Source of the DNA: Brettanomyces bruxellensis
Taxonomy: Eukaryota; Ascomycota; Pichiomycetes; Pichiales; Pichiaceae
Length of the DNA: 64,000 nt
NCBI RefSeq assembly: GCF_011074885.1
Contig: NC_054687.1
Location: forward strand, 124,001 to 188,000
Direction of reading: 5' to 3'
The translations under genes were made by a program, and so were the position numbers. A model generated the notes under the pieces. The model saw only the letters and a program-made list of their open reading frames with translations, searched no databases and was not told the DNA's origin. Of this stretch, positions 31,201 through 41,003 are shown one piece after another. Position 1 is the stretch's first letter. Each line of letters begins with the position of its first letter.

Positions 31201-33056
31201 AGGTGGACGGGGGCTTTGTGGGCCGTTCGCGGGATACCATCCGCGAGGCTGTGGGGGTTTTGAGGCGCGCCTACAAAGTTGACCGGGCATCGCAGAAACT
31301 TTGGAAGGCCGTGCAGGATATTTTCGCGCTTTGCCTCGAGGTGGAGTCGGGCTGTGAGGGCGTTGGTGTAGAAATTCTTGAGGGGATGATTGATGAGATG
31401 AATGGGGAAAATTTGGGTGTTAGTAAGGGGGAGGGAAATAATTTGAAGGCTGATAGAATTGAAAAGAGGAATATTTCAGAATCAAATGAAATAAACGACA
31501 CAAATATTTCAAAATCAAATTCCACATATCCCGACATCAACCGCCTGCACAGCTACAACGTGCTGGCTGCAAAAATTGCCCTCCGAGTTCTGCCTGCATC
31601 CGCGGCCAAGCCAATGCGCGCCGGTGCCCTCTACAACGAGGCCGTGGCGTACCTGGGCTGGGGCCACCGGGACAGCGCCATAGACAGCCTCCGGAAGGCC
31701 GTGCAGCTAGAGCCCGGTAACCCGGAGTTCTGGGCCACGCTCGGTGCCGCATGCATCACCAGGAGTGCCCGCGTGTCCCAGCACTGCTTTATCAGGGCTG
31801 CCTCGCTCGCCCCCGGCGCCCCGGACGTATGGATCGGTCTCGGCGCGCTCTGTCTCACATACCGCGACTTCGAGCTGGCCCAGCGCTGCTTTGCGCGCGC
31901 CCAGTCCTTGGGACCGTCAACCCCAGCCGCGTGGGCCGGCCTTGCGCTGGCGCTCCACGGGCTGCACGACGCAGACCAGCCGGCGCGCCTACTAACGCAT
32001 GCGTACGTGCTCGCCAACGGCCGTGCGCCGCTTTGCGCATTGCTCTACGGGCTTTCGGTCGTGCGGAAGCGTGTCGGCTGCTCGCCATCGGAGCGCGATC
32101 TCGGCGCCGTGCAGGAGCTCACAACCGCGCATGCCGCACTTCGCCACTACCTCCGGTTCCGCCCGAGCGACGTTTTGGCCTCTCGGCTTGCGCTCACCGT
32201 CATGGAGCGCATCCACGCCTTCGATGAGGGCATCCGCGTGTTTCGGCGGGAGCTTGACAATTATTCCGGGCCTCGGAATAACTCGGACTCCGCGCCCTAC
32301 GCGATGGCACAGGCCCAGCTCGCAAGGCTCTATCTCGGGGCTGGGCGGTATCCGGAGGCAGCCGAGGCCGGCGATGCTGCGGCGGAAATTCTCGCGGAGG
32401 ATGAATCCATGTCGGGCAAATCGCAAAAATCCCTCATGTCGTCCCTCGCGGTGTCCGGGCTCTCGCTGTATTTCTCCGGGGACTTCGACGCATCGCTAGC
32501 GCAGCTCGCCACAGTCCTCGACGTGTTCCCGGACTCATCCCGTCTTGTGGTTTTAATCGCCCAGGTTTTACACGCTTCCGGTCGGCCGGACGCAAGGCAA
32601 GCTGCCGTTGACGAACTTATGAAAAGCATCGAAAAATATGGCACGTCGCCGCTGGTGGCGTCCACTGTTGCCTCGATTGCCCTCGTCGATCGACTTGACG
32701 ATCTTTTGCCCGCGGCCCGCGAGGAACTTCTTCTGATGCCTGCCGATGCACGGGCTGCCGATATTTCGTGCGAGATCCCAGGCTTGGTCGACCAGATCGA
32801 CCGGCGGCTGGGTCTGCGTGCCCACAGCCGGCTCTGGCAGCGGGAGGCATTTTTGTTCCCTGGGCAGGCGGCCGCGTGGCGGCACCTGGACTCCCGCGTA
32901 GCGTTGGACGTGGCCTCGCAGTCCGGGGACACTGACTCCGGTGTGCTGGCCGAGTCCTACGTCAGGGCAGGCACCCTCAGGGAGATCCAGCGGGGGCTCT
33001 TTCTTGACCCAGGCAACGTGAACGGCTACCGGGCTCTCAGGGGTTGCTTTGCATAA
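28290..33056 (+). CDS. SKI3: Ski3 subunit of the Ski complex
   Basis: TPR scaffold of the Ski2-Ski3-Ski8 complex, which feeds mRNA to the cytoplasmic exosome. The 1588-aa product aligns end to end with yeast Ski3 (1432 aa). It has an N-terminal TPR pair, EDMVLVH-like and DWTDFAQLEDLD blocks, TPR arrays through the C-terminal two thirds (VSQHCFIRAASLAPGA, LLTHAYVLANGR), and the conserved end IQRGLFLDPGN. Extra length comes from two low-complexity inserts: Lys/Glu/Asp repeats at about 337-453 (KKEDKKEDTKDDKKED type) and a Lys/Glu/Asn tract at about 656-747. The second insert coincides with an abrupt change from AT-rich to GC-rich coding sequence near 30540. CTG codons fall at conserved hydrophobic TPR positions, supporting the standard code. 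Confidence 0.96.
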   Translation: MSPKSLIRQARNALLSKDFEGAIDYCDEALEKDKEDYYALLIKGKALFSQDKQHIKEATKLYKLACKIRPFDPSAWKGLIELDRETDNFKSFFEDVLGLAKAEEAQGQNLRLCVDLVDRYMQKYSKNGDSNDSLHEYYYKQMIPGLSELGDFIGPMSGSPISKLDKLITLIAKREQVEIKTKQDKLKFKMPAHLTSENRKVLDSAEYSIYEHSELPKLYNMALDFDISDNLRAIYEEQLLKYKYQMLSVATDKKQAFHETYEMVSDMVLVHTHCKLAYDLYFDWTDFAQLEDLDMKVIAEYIRLFGVSGLGAILYAYALSEVSPFDRKMFQEEMSEGKGKKKKGGKNKNKKKENTKKESTKDAKDQKDVKGDDKKGDKKGDKKGDQKEDKKHYKKENKKHAKKEDTKDDKKEDIKDKKEDKKEDTKDDKKEDVKDKKEDIKDKKEDKKEDKDIESEDEDSQTLVNEEVLELMMAGIRLAKQSILAHRILINFCIHLKNYQEALDYSRECVQITVRHSRLIGVPLPHSRLHSLLDLAIVYTYYESPKNFAKAMDLYSSVLKADPQNIQAKIGKGLIFVENRNFKKAAGLLKDVVKENAENYDACHEYGWCLIQLGRREEGRKWTKRAMEMVSGTDASSLNKRAIALWRLGESYLLDYREGEDENEDKEKVKDGDKERGKDEEKVKVGKKEGEDKNEENKNEDEKGYAKEDKKEDEKENEEFRKEENKHNKREENKDNKEEEKKNNKKINQHAAVRAAFDYFVKSLKQSPSYPPCYTSLGWLLLKVYHNETKALRCFYKAFELDPSELEACRELVRHFSSRRDWEMVEVICTRVVAHEGARRMLLAREVEDASWPYRMLGCSSLEQGDDSGAIGHFQNALRVAPGDTAAWAGLGEAYLRGGRLEASAKVFAHVLEVCPGDWYARYLLAVAYKAMLRYGEALEQLQALSSGGHAAEKCVLTTLYETLIARARHEVDGGFVGRSRDTIREAVGVLRRAYKVDRASQKLWKAVQDIFALCLEVESGCEGVGVEILEGMIDEMNGENLGVSKGEGNNLKADRIEKRNISESNEINDTNISKSNSTYPDINRLHSYNVLAAKIALRVLPASAAKPMRAGALYNEAVAYLGWGHRDSAIDSLRKAVQLEPGNPEFWATLGAACITRSARVSQHCFIRAASLAPGAPDVWIGLGALCLTYRDFELAQRCFARAQSLGPSTPAAWAGLALALHGLHDADQPARLLTHAYVLANGRAPLCALLYGLSVVRKRVGCSPSERDLGAVQELTTAHAALRHYLRFRPSDVLASRLALTVMERIHAFDEGIRVFRRELDNYSGPRNNSDSAPYAMAQAQLARLYLGAGRYPEAAEAGDAAAEILAEDESMSGKSQKSLMSSLAVSGLSLYFSGDFDASLAQLATVLDVFPDSSRLVVLIAQVLHASGRPDARQAAVDELMKSIEKYGTSPLVASTVASIALVDRLDDLLPAAREELLLMPADARAADISCEIPGLVDQIDRRLGLRAHSRLWQREAFLFPGQAAAWRHLDSRVALDVASQSGDTDSGVLAESYVRAGTLREIQRGLFLDPGNVNGYRALRGCFA
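29307..29650 (+). repeat. coding repeat in SKI3 (Lys/Glu/Asp tract)
   Basis: Imperfect in-frame repeats of AAGAAAGAAGAT-like units encode alternating KKED/DKK residues. The plus strand is almost pure purine. Confidence 0.9.
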
Positions 33057-33339
33057 AATTATGGTGGGGGAGTTCTGAAGTTGGGAAACTGAAAATTCCC
33101 AGTCGTGTCTTTTTAAGAAGGTGGTATATATAGTGGAGGCGATAATAATAATTTAATTATGCTGAAATATTTCCTTGATTCAGGAAAAGTAGTTGTAATT
33201 ATTTAACTCTTAGGATTTGTAGGATTTGTAGGATTTCTAAGATTTCTAAGATTTCTAGTTGTTCGATTTATTTACACTTACTATTCTATATTTACTCCAC
33301 AATGATGTAATAAAGCATTCTAGGAAGAGGCTATTGAGG

Positions 33340-33480
33340 TTGAAGTTAGTTATTGAGGTATGCTATTGTGGTTATTGAAATTAGTTATTGAGATTACTGA
33401 AGTTAGTTATTGAAGTAAGTTATTGAGGTTATTGAAGTCAGTTATTGAGGTTATTGTAGTAAGTTGTTTAAGTAAGTTAT
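33340..33480. repeat. degenerate TTATTGAGG-type repeats
   Basis: Irregular copies of TTATTGAGGTTATTGAAGT and variants, about 11 bp per half unit. Confidence 0.75.
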
Positions 33481-34044
33481 TAAGTCCTGTTATCAATTCA
33501 GCTGTGGCCCAGTTATTGAGGGAGGTGATTTAAGTCTAGCTATTTCTTTAGTTATTTAAATGTCATCATTTCTTTGGTAATTCTAGCTATTTAGTTAGTA
33601 ATTCTAGCTCTTTTTTAGTTTAGCTCTTAATTCCAGTTTTTATCTAATAGTCCAGCATTTAATGCCCACTGTAATATTTCCTATCAGAGATAACAGCAAT
33701 ACCTCATACGTTCGCGATTAGATAAGTGCACTATTCCCACCGCCATTTTTTTTTGGCGTCTCATCTATTTATTTACTGATTCATTTATTTTTCTGCATCT
33801 CATTATCGGTCTTGCCTTTCCAAATCCACCACTCACACTTGTTTCGAGCCTACTTTTTCTGTACTAAAGGGACGAATTTAACCTTAATAGATCTCCAGAA
33901 GCTAAGAGTGGCCAATTGGAATTGCTATCTCAAACAGGGAATTCACAGGTCTCATACCATCACTGATTATCCTTGTGTTTCATGCCAGAGTGAAGTAGTT
34001 GATTATAGGAAAGGGGCGATTTGTGCTCACCAAGAAGTTCATAA

Positions 34045-34200
34045 TTGTTGTTAAAGTTGTTGTTGTGGTGGCTGTAATTGTTGTTTGTTGTTACTACCGT
34101 TGTTGGTACAGTTGTTATCGTGGTTATAATAGTTGTTTGTTGTTTTAATAGTTGTTGTCACAATTGTTGTTACAGTTGTTATTGTCGTTCTAATAATTGC
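34045..34200. repeat. GTTGTT-rich tract
   Basis: Imperfect GTT trinucleotide tract (GTTGTTGT, GTTGTTACA) about 100-260 bp upstream of the ATG13 start. Confidence 0.75.
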
Positions 34201-34301
34201 TTTTTTCGCTATCCTTGTTGTTTCATCATCGTTGCAATCATTCCTCTCACTTTATTCTGCTACCCGGCCACACAATTACCCTTTGTCACATCAATTTCAG
34301 C

Positions 34302-36947
34302 ATGTCGTCAAATCAATTTAAACTACTTTCGGAAAAACAGTCGAAGAATTTGGCGCAGATCATCCAGAATTTCTTTACAAAGGCCGCCCAGACGATAGTC
34401 GAGGCCCGGGATTGCAGTTTTACGGTGGGCCGACCGGTGGAGGAGTCGCAACTGACGCCACCGACGCCACCAGATGCGTCGGATGGGTCGATGCCCTCGG
34501 CAGCAAACAGGTGGTTCAATATCGATCTTGCGGGATCGAAAAAAAAGCAGTACCCGGAATCTTTGATGGCAGAACTCTCCTTGTGGCGGACCCGGGACGT
34601 TTTGCTGCTCCCACCGCTTGTTGTGGAAACCGTGCTCGATCTCCGGGGCCTCGAGGCAAACCAGACTCTTGTTTTCGAAAAAGAGAACATGCTAAAAACG
34701 GCAAAAAAATCCGAGATTGTGCTGGAGCGGTGGCTTGTGGAATTCGACATGAGCATTTTTGACAACCAGTCCGTGGAGGTCCCAGGAATCTACAAGCGGC
34801 TGGTGGTGCTTTTCCGGGTGCTGTACACGGTGCTCCGGCTTTTGCCCGCGTACCAACTCCGAAACTCCCTTTTGGAGTCCGGCCAGTCGGCGCTCAGCGT
34901 TTGCGTGAGGGCAAAAATTCTTGACGGATCAAAAAAAATCGGGTCCAAAGGGCGGATCGGGTTGAGCCGGGACCTTGGCCGGGGGTCTCCGGGCACCGGC
35001 AGGTCGCATCTCAGCACCTACCTGATGCAGCCCGTACTGACACCCATCGGCGCGCTAAAAGTTTCCGCGTCTTACCGCACGAGCTGCGATTTTGCCGTCA
35101 GGGACAACGAGGAGCTTATCTCGGACCAACTGCTGGGTGAGGCGCCGCGCTCACGCTCCCCGAGCTCACCAGGCAGCGTGCCACGGTCCCGGCGGCAGCT
35201 GAGCACCACGGGGACTGGCCAGTTGCCCCGCCGGCGCTCGTCCGTGCGCTCGGTTCCGCTTTTCAAGGTGGGGTCTGTTGCCTCTTCCTCGTCCCAGCAC
35301 CAGCAGCAGGCGCTGGTGCACGCGCGGCCCTCCGTTTCCCCGAGAAGGCACGGGCCCAGGGGCAACGGCAGCTTTGACTCTGGCCTTGTGGCTAATCTGT
35401 CTTCGAATTCGTTGGCCTCTTTTGTGTCCATGAGGGAGCGGGGGGATTTCACATCGACAAAAAAGGAAATATTGAACATCCCTCCGGAGAAATCGCTTCC
35501 CACGCAAAATGTTCCCACGCAAAATGCCCCCACACAAAACCCTCCTCCCCAAAACTCCCAGAAACAAAACTCCTTCTCCCGCTCATTCAGCCCATCGTCC
35601 AACAACTACACAGCCGACGCGTCGATCGGCGTAGTTGCGTCGCTCCCCGCCAAGTTTGCCTCCTCTTTCGGATCAAGATTTAGAACCAGCATCGGTAGCC
35701 GGCAAGGCAGTGCAGACAACTTGGCAAGTGCAAATCCTGCACTTCAGAATTTTCGGATGCATGCGCGGTCGATCGACTCGGTCGGCTCTGAGCAAGATCC
35801 CTCCAACTCGCTTTATATGGACGAGGATCTCGAGGGTTTTGTGAAGATGCTGGATTCCAAACCGAGCCTCCGGCTTGGTGCCACGGATGAAAAAAGTGCC
35901 AGCCGGATTTACGGCGAGAGTTTGAGGGAATTCAAGCAGCTGCAGAAAAGCAACGAGTTGTTTTCTGAGCGGGAGGCCGAGGAGGTAGGCGCGAATCCCG
36001 GCCAAAAAGATCCCTTCATCCGGAAGGGCACGCCTGTGCCCGTTACCCCGCATCTGAAGGGCACACCTGTGCCCATTTCCCCTCACCCAAGGGGCACAGC
36101 TCTCCCTGCAAACAGAAGGGCAAGCTCCTCCTCTTCCTACTCGTATTCGCCATCTTTCCAATTTATGAAACTCGCCTCCAGCTCCGGTCCCTCCAACCCC
36201 ACAGTGACCCCTGCCGTGGGATACGCGGGCCGCTTTTCTTCCTCCCCGCAGACGGACCCGCCGTTCGCCGCTGTGGGCCAAATGTTGCGGCGGTCGTCCG
36301 CTGCCTCCTCGTACTCTGCCCAGCACCAGGGCTCCGCGGGCGATCCCATTTCGAGGAATACTAGTTTTTCAAGGCTCCCGCACGAGCTCGACCCGGAGGC
36401 GCTGAAGCTGAGATCTTACAAGGAGCAGGTTTTTGTTTCCGATGACGAGGATTCCGATGACCTAAAAGATGGTAGGCGTCCGAGTGCTTCCAAAAATATG
36501 CAGGCTATTCTTTACAATCGCAGGCGTACTAGTTCTGACAATTATGGATTAGTACGTGGATCTGGAATGAGGGATCAGCATCAGAATTTAAATCAGAATC
36601 AGAATCAGAATTTAAATCAGAATCAGAATCAGAATTTAAATCAGAATCAGAATCAGAATCAAAATCAGAATCAAAATCAGAATCAGAATCAGAATCAAAA
36701 TAAAAATCAAAACCAGAATCAGAATCAGAATCAAAATCTAAATCAAAACCAAAATCAAAATCAGAATCCAAATCTAAATCAAAACCAAAATCAGAATTTG
36801 ATTAGTCAAAACCAAAACCAAAACTTGATTAATCAAAACCAAAAAAGTCATAATCATAATCATAACGAAGGCCAAGATGATGATGAAGACGAACTAATGT
36901 TTGCCATGAGTGATATGACTTTGGCTAGAAACAACCTTGATTTCTGA
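34302..36947 (+). CDS. ATG13: autophagy regulator Atg13
   Basis: Regulatory subunit of the Atg1 kinase complex, dephosphorylated on TORC1 inhibition to start autophagy. The 881-aa product from the ATG at 34302 begins [17 protein letters not shown]. The N-terminal HORMA domain spans about 1-245, with the HORMA-like [18 protein letters not shown] and [15 protein letters not shown] blocks and [10 protein letters not shown] long Ser/Pro-rich disordered region follows, expected to carry the Atg17- and Atg1-binding segments. An Asn/Gln repeat occupies about 760-850. The C-terminus is acidic and ends with FAMSDM followed by a few residues. The Asn/Gln tail is AT-rich, unlike the GC-rich remainder, and arises from repeated AATCAG/AATCAA units. 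Confidence 0.88.
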   Translation: MSSNQFKLLSEKQSKNLAQIIQNFFTKAAQTIVEARDCSFTVGRPVEESQLTPPTPPDASDGSMPSAANRWFNIDLAGSKKKQYPESLMAELSLWRTRDVLLLPPLVVETVLDLRGLEANQTLVFEKENMLKTAKKSEIVLERWLVEFDMSIFDNQSVEVPGIYKRLVVLFRVLYTVLRLLPAYQLRNSLLESGQSALSVCVRAKILDGSKKIGSKGRIGLSRDLGRGSPGTGRSHLSTYLMQPVLTPIGALKVSASYRTSCDFAVRDNEELISDQLLGEAPRSRSPSSPGSVPRSRRQLSTTGTGQLPRRRSSVRSVPLFKVGSVASSSSQHQQQALVHARPSVSPRRHGPRGNGSFDSGLVANLSSNSLASFVSMRERGDFTSTKKEILNIPPEKSLPTQNVPTQNAPTQNPPPQNSQKQNSFSRSFSPSSNNYTADASIGVVASLPAKFASSFGSRFRTSIGSRQGSADNLASANPALQNFRMHARSIDSVGSEQDPSNSLYMDEDLEGFVKMLDSKPSLRLGATDEKSASRIYGESLREFKQLQKSNELFSEREAEEVGANPGQKDPFIRKGTPVPVTPHLKGTPVPISPHPRGTALPANRRASSSSSYSYSPSFQFMKLASSSGPSNPTVTPAVGYAGRFSSSPQTDPPFAAVGQMLRRSSAASSYSAQHQGSAGDPISRNTSFSRLPHELDPEALKLRSYKEQVFVSDDEDSDDLKDGRRPSASKNMQAILYNRRRTSSDNYGLVRGSGMRDQHQNLNQNQNQNLNQNQNQNLNQNQNQNQNQNQNQNQNQNQNKNQNQNQNQNQNLNQNQNQNQNPNLNQNQNQNLISQNQNQNLINQNQKSHNHNHNEGQDDDEDELMFAMSDMTLARNNLDF
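36583..36850 (+). repeat. coding Asn-Gln microsatellite in ATG13
   Basis: Repeats of AATCAGAATCAG, AATCAAAATCAG and AATTTAAATCAG encode about 85 residues that are nearly all Asn and Gln, with occasional Leu, Lys, Pro. Confidence 0.95.
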
Positions 36948-37090
36948 GTAGGTGCAAATATACAAATCAGTAAAACTAATAATAATGACAGGTATGAATT
37001 ATTTCTGTGTAACTGCTACAAATTACTAGTGGGAGGAGATTTATGTGAATAGGGTTGTGCATTAGATATGGAGTGGAAGGAATATGAGAG

Positions 37091-37210
37091 GAGTGATAGG
37101 AGATAGGAGTGATAGGAGATAGGAGTGATAGGAGATAGGAGTGATAGGAGATAGGAGTGATAGGAGATAGGAGTGATAGGAGATAGGAGTGATAGGAGAT
37201 AGGAGTAATA
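37091..37210. repeat. 16-bp minisatellite, ~7 copies
   Basis: Tandem copies of GAGTGATAGGAGATAG, nearly perfect, between the 3' ends of ATG13 and RPC82. Confidence 0.96.
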
Positions 37211-37379
37211 GGAGTAAGGAGTAATAGAAGTGTTACCGAGATGAAATATTTCCTGAACTTGTCTGGACAACGATTACTTTATCAAGTTTTCATGAGCTAA
37301 ATTGGCCATTGTTGAGGGTAAAGAGAGGTAAAGACACTAAATATAAACGGTAAGAAATAGCATAAGCGAGCTAACTAAA

Positions 37380-37470
37380 ATGGAAATGCGCATGCTTAAA
37401 TAGTCCCGAAAAGTGAAGTTTCCTGGGCATGAACAAGGCGCAGTTTTAAATAGACGCGACTATTGACGAG
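37380..37470 (-). repeat. dispersed GC-rich element, copy near RPC82
   Basis: Read on the minus strand it starts near CGTCAATAGTCGCGTCTA and ends TATTTAAGCATGCGCATTTC. It matches the copy at 58773-58860 over both ends with an internal spacer of similar length (48 versus 44 nt). Convergent 3' setting, so not a simple promoter element. Confidence 0.6.
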
Positions 37471-37812
37471 CAATTGTGGAGCTGGTGTATATGAAAATGA
37501 TGTATGAGATGTGAAGTGGTGCATAAAATACATAAGTTGTGTATGAGATGTGAATTGGTAAGATGCAAAAGTGGTATATCATGATCTGGCAAGAGATAGA
37601 ATATCATTATATGGTTAGGTGTAATTATAAAAGATGCAAAGACTAAAGTGATACAGTGGTAAGTGAAATGAGAACAGATAACTGCATTATCACATCTTGA
37701 TATAGAATACAGCCGCCCACATATACCACACACCCTTACACCTTTACAAATATACATAACGCTGCTCATCACATTTTATTACTCGATACATTTCATTACC
37801 CCTTCTCATAAC

Positions 37813-39909
37813 TCAAATCCCATCCATGAACTCAAACACATCAACTGCAGACCGCAACCTGAAAAACTTCGCCAGCGTCTGCCTCTCAAACTCATAATAC
37901 TTCTGCAACTGCTTCAACTCGCCTGCCAACAAAAGCTCCTGCTCTCTTCCCTTAACGTCATTCCGGCTCACCTTATCCAAGAGAATCTTGTTGTCAAAGC
38001 GGATATCCTCAAGACTCTCAAGCACCTCGCCCATATTATGAATCAGGCAACTCTTCATGGCACTTAGTGCATTTCTGTAGTTGGATCTCAAGGCAAAAGC
38101 GGCCCGAATTGCCGACCGGTCCTGGGTTTTTGGAATTTCCTGAAATTCGATCAGATTGAACTCCTGCATCCTGTCTAGAACATTCCGGATATCGCTCTCA
38201 CGCATCAAAACACGCTTTGCCAGCTCCTTCACGTCCGTCAAGTGCTCCTGCTCCACAAAGTTGAAGATACGGAGACATGAAGAGCCCAGTATCTGCTTCA
38301 GATACTGCTTGAAGGTGTATTTGACAACAAGCGGCGTGAGCTCTGTAAACGGCACGTAAAAACTGCCTGGGCTGGCCTCTCTCAAGAACGGCTCGTGTGC
38401 ATCCGAGCAGAGAAGCTTCAAGTGCTGCAAAAGAAGTGTCATGATCCGGGGATCTCCGGACGATGCTGATGCTGAACTCTGCATTCCCATGCCAAACGGG
38501 TCGTCCTCACTCTCTGCCATCTCCAACAAGCTTGTACCAAGGTCCATCCCTGCACCGTCACCCGGGTTTGGATTCGTGAAATCCTCCAACCTGATTTTTT
38601 TGTTTGCACCATCATCATCAGAGCCAGTTGGCTCAAGAGGCCGCTTTTTTTCGGGCTTTGCACCGGCATCCGGGTTCGCCGGGTCGTAGATCGTGCCGTA
38701 AAGGTCGTCCTCGGTGATCCCGAACTTCGAACCCCGCAGTTGGAGGTCCTTGTATATCTCAGGCACTGTAACACTCAAAGATTGCGATTGATCCTGCAAA
38801 CTGAGCTTGTTTGCCATCTCCATCTTTTTGTGCGGGTTCAACCCAACCGTTGTTTGCCCCACATTCGCCAACAAACGCTGCAAAATGATGCCTTTGCTCC
38901 TCACGTCTCGCGATCTCTCCTCAACGTGATTTAGCACTAGTGCGTATATCTTGGCCGAAATATTCCCGACACGGTGCTTTGCGGCACTCGCAAAGTGTGC
39001 AGACCGCAGTCTCTTGAGGTACCGTTCAAAGCAAAATGTCAGCGGCAGGTCTCTGTTGATCAAGCCGGCCAAATCCAACTCTGTGCTATCTTCATCCTTA
39101 TCTTTGGCATCAGTTGCATAATTTGCACCAACGAGCTCCCGCATGAGTCCCGGGTTGTCCGAGTGACGCAGCAGGCTGTGCAACTCCTCTCCCTCCATCA
39201 GCCGGATAAACTTTTCGTACGTCATCTCCTTGATCATGTGCATTCTCTTAGTCTGCGAGATGGTTTTGGAAAGCGGGTGCTCTCTGTTGAAAGACGAGGT
39301 TGTTTTCTTGAATGTGGCACTGAAAAGATCGAACATGTTCAAAAACGTCGTCTTTCCCACCGGCTCTAGCCACCCGTCATCCACCAAAAGCTTAAAAGCC
39401 TTCTGAACCTTGTAGCATTGGTCCTTATCTGATGCTATTGGCTTCAAGAAGTCCCGGATCGTCAAACTTCCAACTGAAAGCACATTCTGGATAATTGTTG
39501 CCGGCAACTCGTCCGAGTACTCTCCCCTGATCGTCCTTATGATGTCATCCGCGTATGCCAACTTCAAGCAGCCCTCTTCCTTTGGATAATAGTAGTACTC
39601 TCGAGGTTTGTGCTGCCTTGGTCTAAGTTGCACTGATGGTGGTCCACTCTTTGGGTAAAACGTGCAACAGTTCATCTGGATAAGCGAAACAAGAATCTTG
39701 CGGAGATGCGACGGTCTCATGCACGACACTTGCTGTATTCTGGAGAAGGACAAACGCTCATTTGTCGAAAGAAGTGCGTAAATATAAGCAGCCTGCTCTC
39801 CTAGGAAATTTTTCAATACACGAGTGTATAAAAAGGACTTTGGCGACTGCTTCCTCGTGAAAGGAGGTAGGTCCGACGGAAGCCCTTTCATAGTGTTAGG
39901 GTGTGCCAT
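37813..39909 (-). CDS. RPC82: RNA polymerase III subunit Rpc82 (C82)
   Basis: Rpc82 forms the Rpc82-Rpc34-Rpc31 heterotrimer of Pol III needed for initiation. The 698-aa product has winged-helix repeats: an N-terminal one (YTRVLKNFLGEQAAYIYALL, SFSRIQQVSCMRPSHLRKIL), a second around 110-165, and further ones in the C-terminal half (SSCLRIFNFVEQEHLTDVKE, then AKRVLMRESDIRNVLDRM), ending in a helical coiled tail. Yeast Rpc82 is 654 aa. The start is the first ATG and the frame is clean. Confidence 0.94.
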   Translation of the reverse strand: MAHPNTMKGLPSDLPPFTRKQSPKSFLYTRVLKNFLGEQAAYIYALLSTNERLSFSRIQQVSCMRPSHLRKILVSLIQMNCCTFYPKSGPPSVQLRPRQHKPREYYYYPKEEGCLKLAYADDIIRTIRGEYSDELPATIIQNVLSVGSLTIRDFLKPIASDKDQCYKVQKAFKLLVDDGWLEPVGKTTFLNMFDLFSATFKKTTSSFNREHPLSKTISQTKRMHMIKEMTYEKFIRLMEGEELHSLLRHSDNPGLMRELVGANYATDAKDKDEDSTELDLAGLINRDLPLTFCFERYLKRLRSAHFASAAKHRVGNISAKIYALVLNHVEERSRDVRSKGIILQRLLANVGQTTVGLNPHKKMEMANKLSLQDQSQSLSVTVPEIYKDLQLRGSKFGITEDDLYGTIYDPANPDAGAKPEKKRPLEPTGSDDDGANKKIRLEDFTNPNPGDGAGMDLGTSLLEMAESEDDPFGMGMQSSASASSGDPRIMTLLLQHLKLLCSDAHEPFLREASPGSFYVPFTELTPLVVKYTFKQYLKQILGSSCLRIFNFVEQEHLTDVKELAKRVLMRESDIRNVLDRMQEFNLIEFQEIPKTQDRSAIRAAFALRSNYRNALSAMKSCLIHNMGEVLESLEDIRFDNKILLDKVSRNDVKGREQELLLAGELKQLQKYYEFERQTLAKFFRLRSAVDVFEFMDGI

Positions 39910-41003
39910 TATGAGTCTACAAAGACATGAAACACGTGCGGTGTGGCTCTAATTGGTGCTGTATTCATCTTCTACACGTATGTTTATGTGTCTTGAGATA
40001 GGTTCGAGATGAGGAATGAAATTTTTCTAGTGATCTGAAAAAAAAGGAAAATCGTCAGTGGAGACATCCGTACACACAATGCGTGCCGGCACGTAATACG
40101 GGCTTGCGCATCCTTACATCCGTGGTGAAAGAAAAAACTTCGCTGCAGCCAATAAGAAACGAGCAAAATGAATTAGCAGGAGTGTGATTAAACGGGGCTA
40201 AGATGCAAGCAATGAAAGTGAAAAAGGGGTGTGATGTTTTTGGAATATAGCTGAAGTGATTTGTGTGAGGAAAGCAAAATTTAGGGATGTTAGATGTGGA
40301 ATAGAAGCATGTCTTAGTTATCCAGGAGGAAAATTTTCTGGGGTGGAGTTACGCCGCGCGGCAGCCCGGGGAGAGAGCTCGGCTTCGCGGTGAGAAGAAA
40401 ATTTACAGGGGAAAAAGCAGGCAGGCCCAGCGGAGAAAGGGCGGGTCTGCCGGGCAGAGAGAGGGAGGCCTGGCGGGAGAGAAAAGGCGGCCTGGCGGAA
40501 GAGAAATAGGAGGACAGTGAGCACATACTGAAAGCAGGCGATTAAAAGATGTTTACGAGGCAACAATTGTGAAAAAAAAAGGTCATGTTGAAGTTTGCAG
40601 CAGAAGTAATACAGAAATGCCGATTTCTGGGCGAATTTTCCCAAATTCCGTCATCGCTTAGCAGGTTTATAAGGGATCGGGTATGGCGTTAAAGCTGGGA
40701 GAAAAAGATTCGATCAATCAATTAAGCTTAATTTCATGAGTATTTTTTTGTACTTTTTTCATTTTTTTCTACCTCATTTTTTGGTGCATTATTTTATTTT
40801 TCCCTGCCGTTTTCATTCACATCTTTTTGCTTCATCGAACATTACCTTTACACATCAACTTTAAGCTTTGCACAGACTCATTCGGCATCAGAAGGCTTGC
40901 GAGATCACGTACAGACACATATACAGAACGCAATAGCAGGACGGCCAGGTGCTACAAGCGGAATTGAAAATTAGACAGCGATAATTCAAGCAGCAGCAAA
41001 AAC
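39910..41003. other. divergent RPC82 / QCR2 promoter region
   Basis: 1.1 kb of non-coding DNA with CCAAT-type boxes (ATTGG near 39952, CCAAT near 40149), an unusual GC-rich purine-biased block (40335-40515) and T-rich tracts at 40740-40800 before QCR2. CCAAT is the Hap2/3/4/5 site used by respiratory genes such as QCR2; here the boxes lie nearer RPC82, so a role is uncertain. Minus-strand open frames over the GC block are repeat translations. Confidence 0.5.
40335..40515. repeat. GC-rich purine-biased repeat block
   Basis: GC-rich island in an AT-rich promoter region. Its right half is built of ~22-bp degenerate units such as GCCTGGCGGGAGAGAAAAGG. It contains many CGG triplets, the half-site of fungal zinc-cluster regulators, but no clear spaced pair. 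Confidence 0.7.

Larger units (their letters stand above)
33057..34301. other. SKI3-ATG13 intergenic region
   Basis: 1.2 kb, AT-rich. Holds a degenerate repeat (33340-33480) and a GTTGTT-rich tract (34045-34200) near the ATG13 start. The ATG13 frame is open 35 codons upstream of its ATG without another ATG. No other gene seen. Confidence 0.6.
36948..37812. other. convergent ATG13 / RPC82 gap
   Basis: Holds a 16-bp minisatellite (37091-37210) and one copy of the dispersed GC-rich element (37380-37470). No gene recognised. Confidence 0.6.

Noticed and set aside
28290..33056. Alternative CTG (serine or alanine) decoding
   Set aside because: CTG codons in SKI3 occur at TPR positions that are Leu or Ile in S. 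cerevisiae Ski3, so standard leucine decoding fits.
40318..40644. 108-codon minus-strand Pro/Ser-rich frame
   Set aside because: Lies on the GC-rich repeat block, starts without clear context and resembles no protein.
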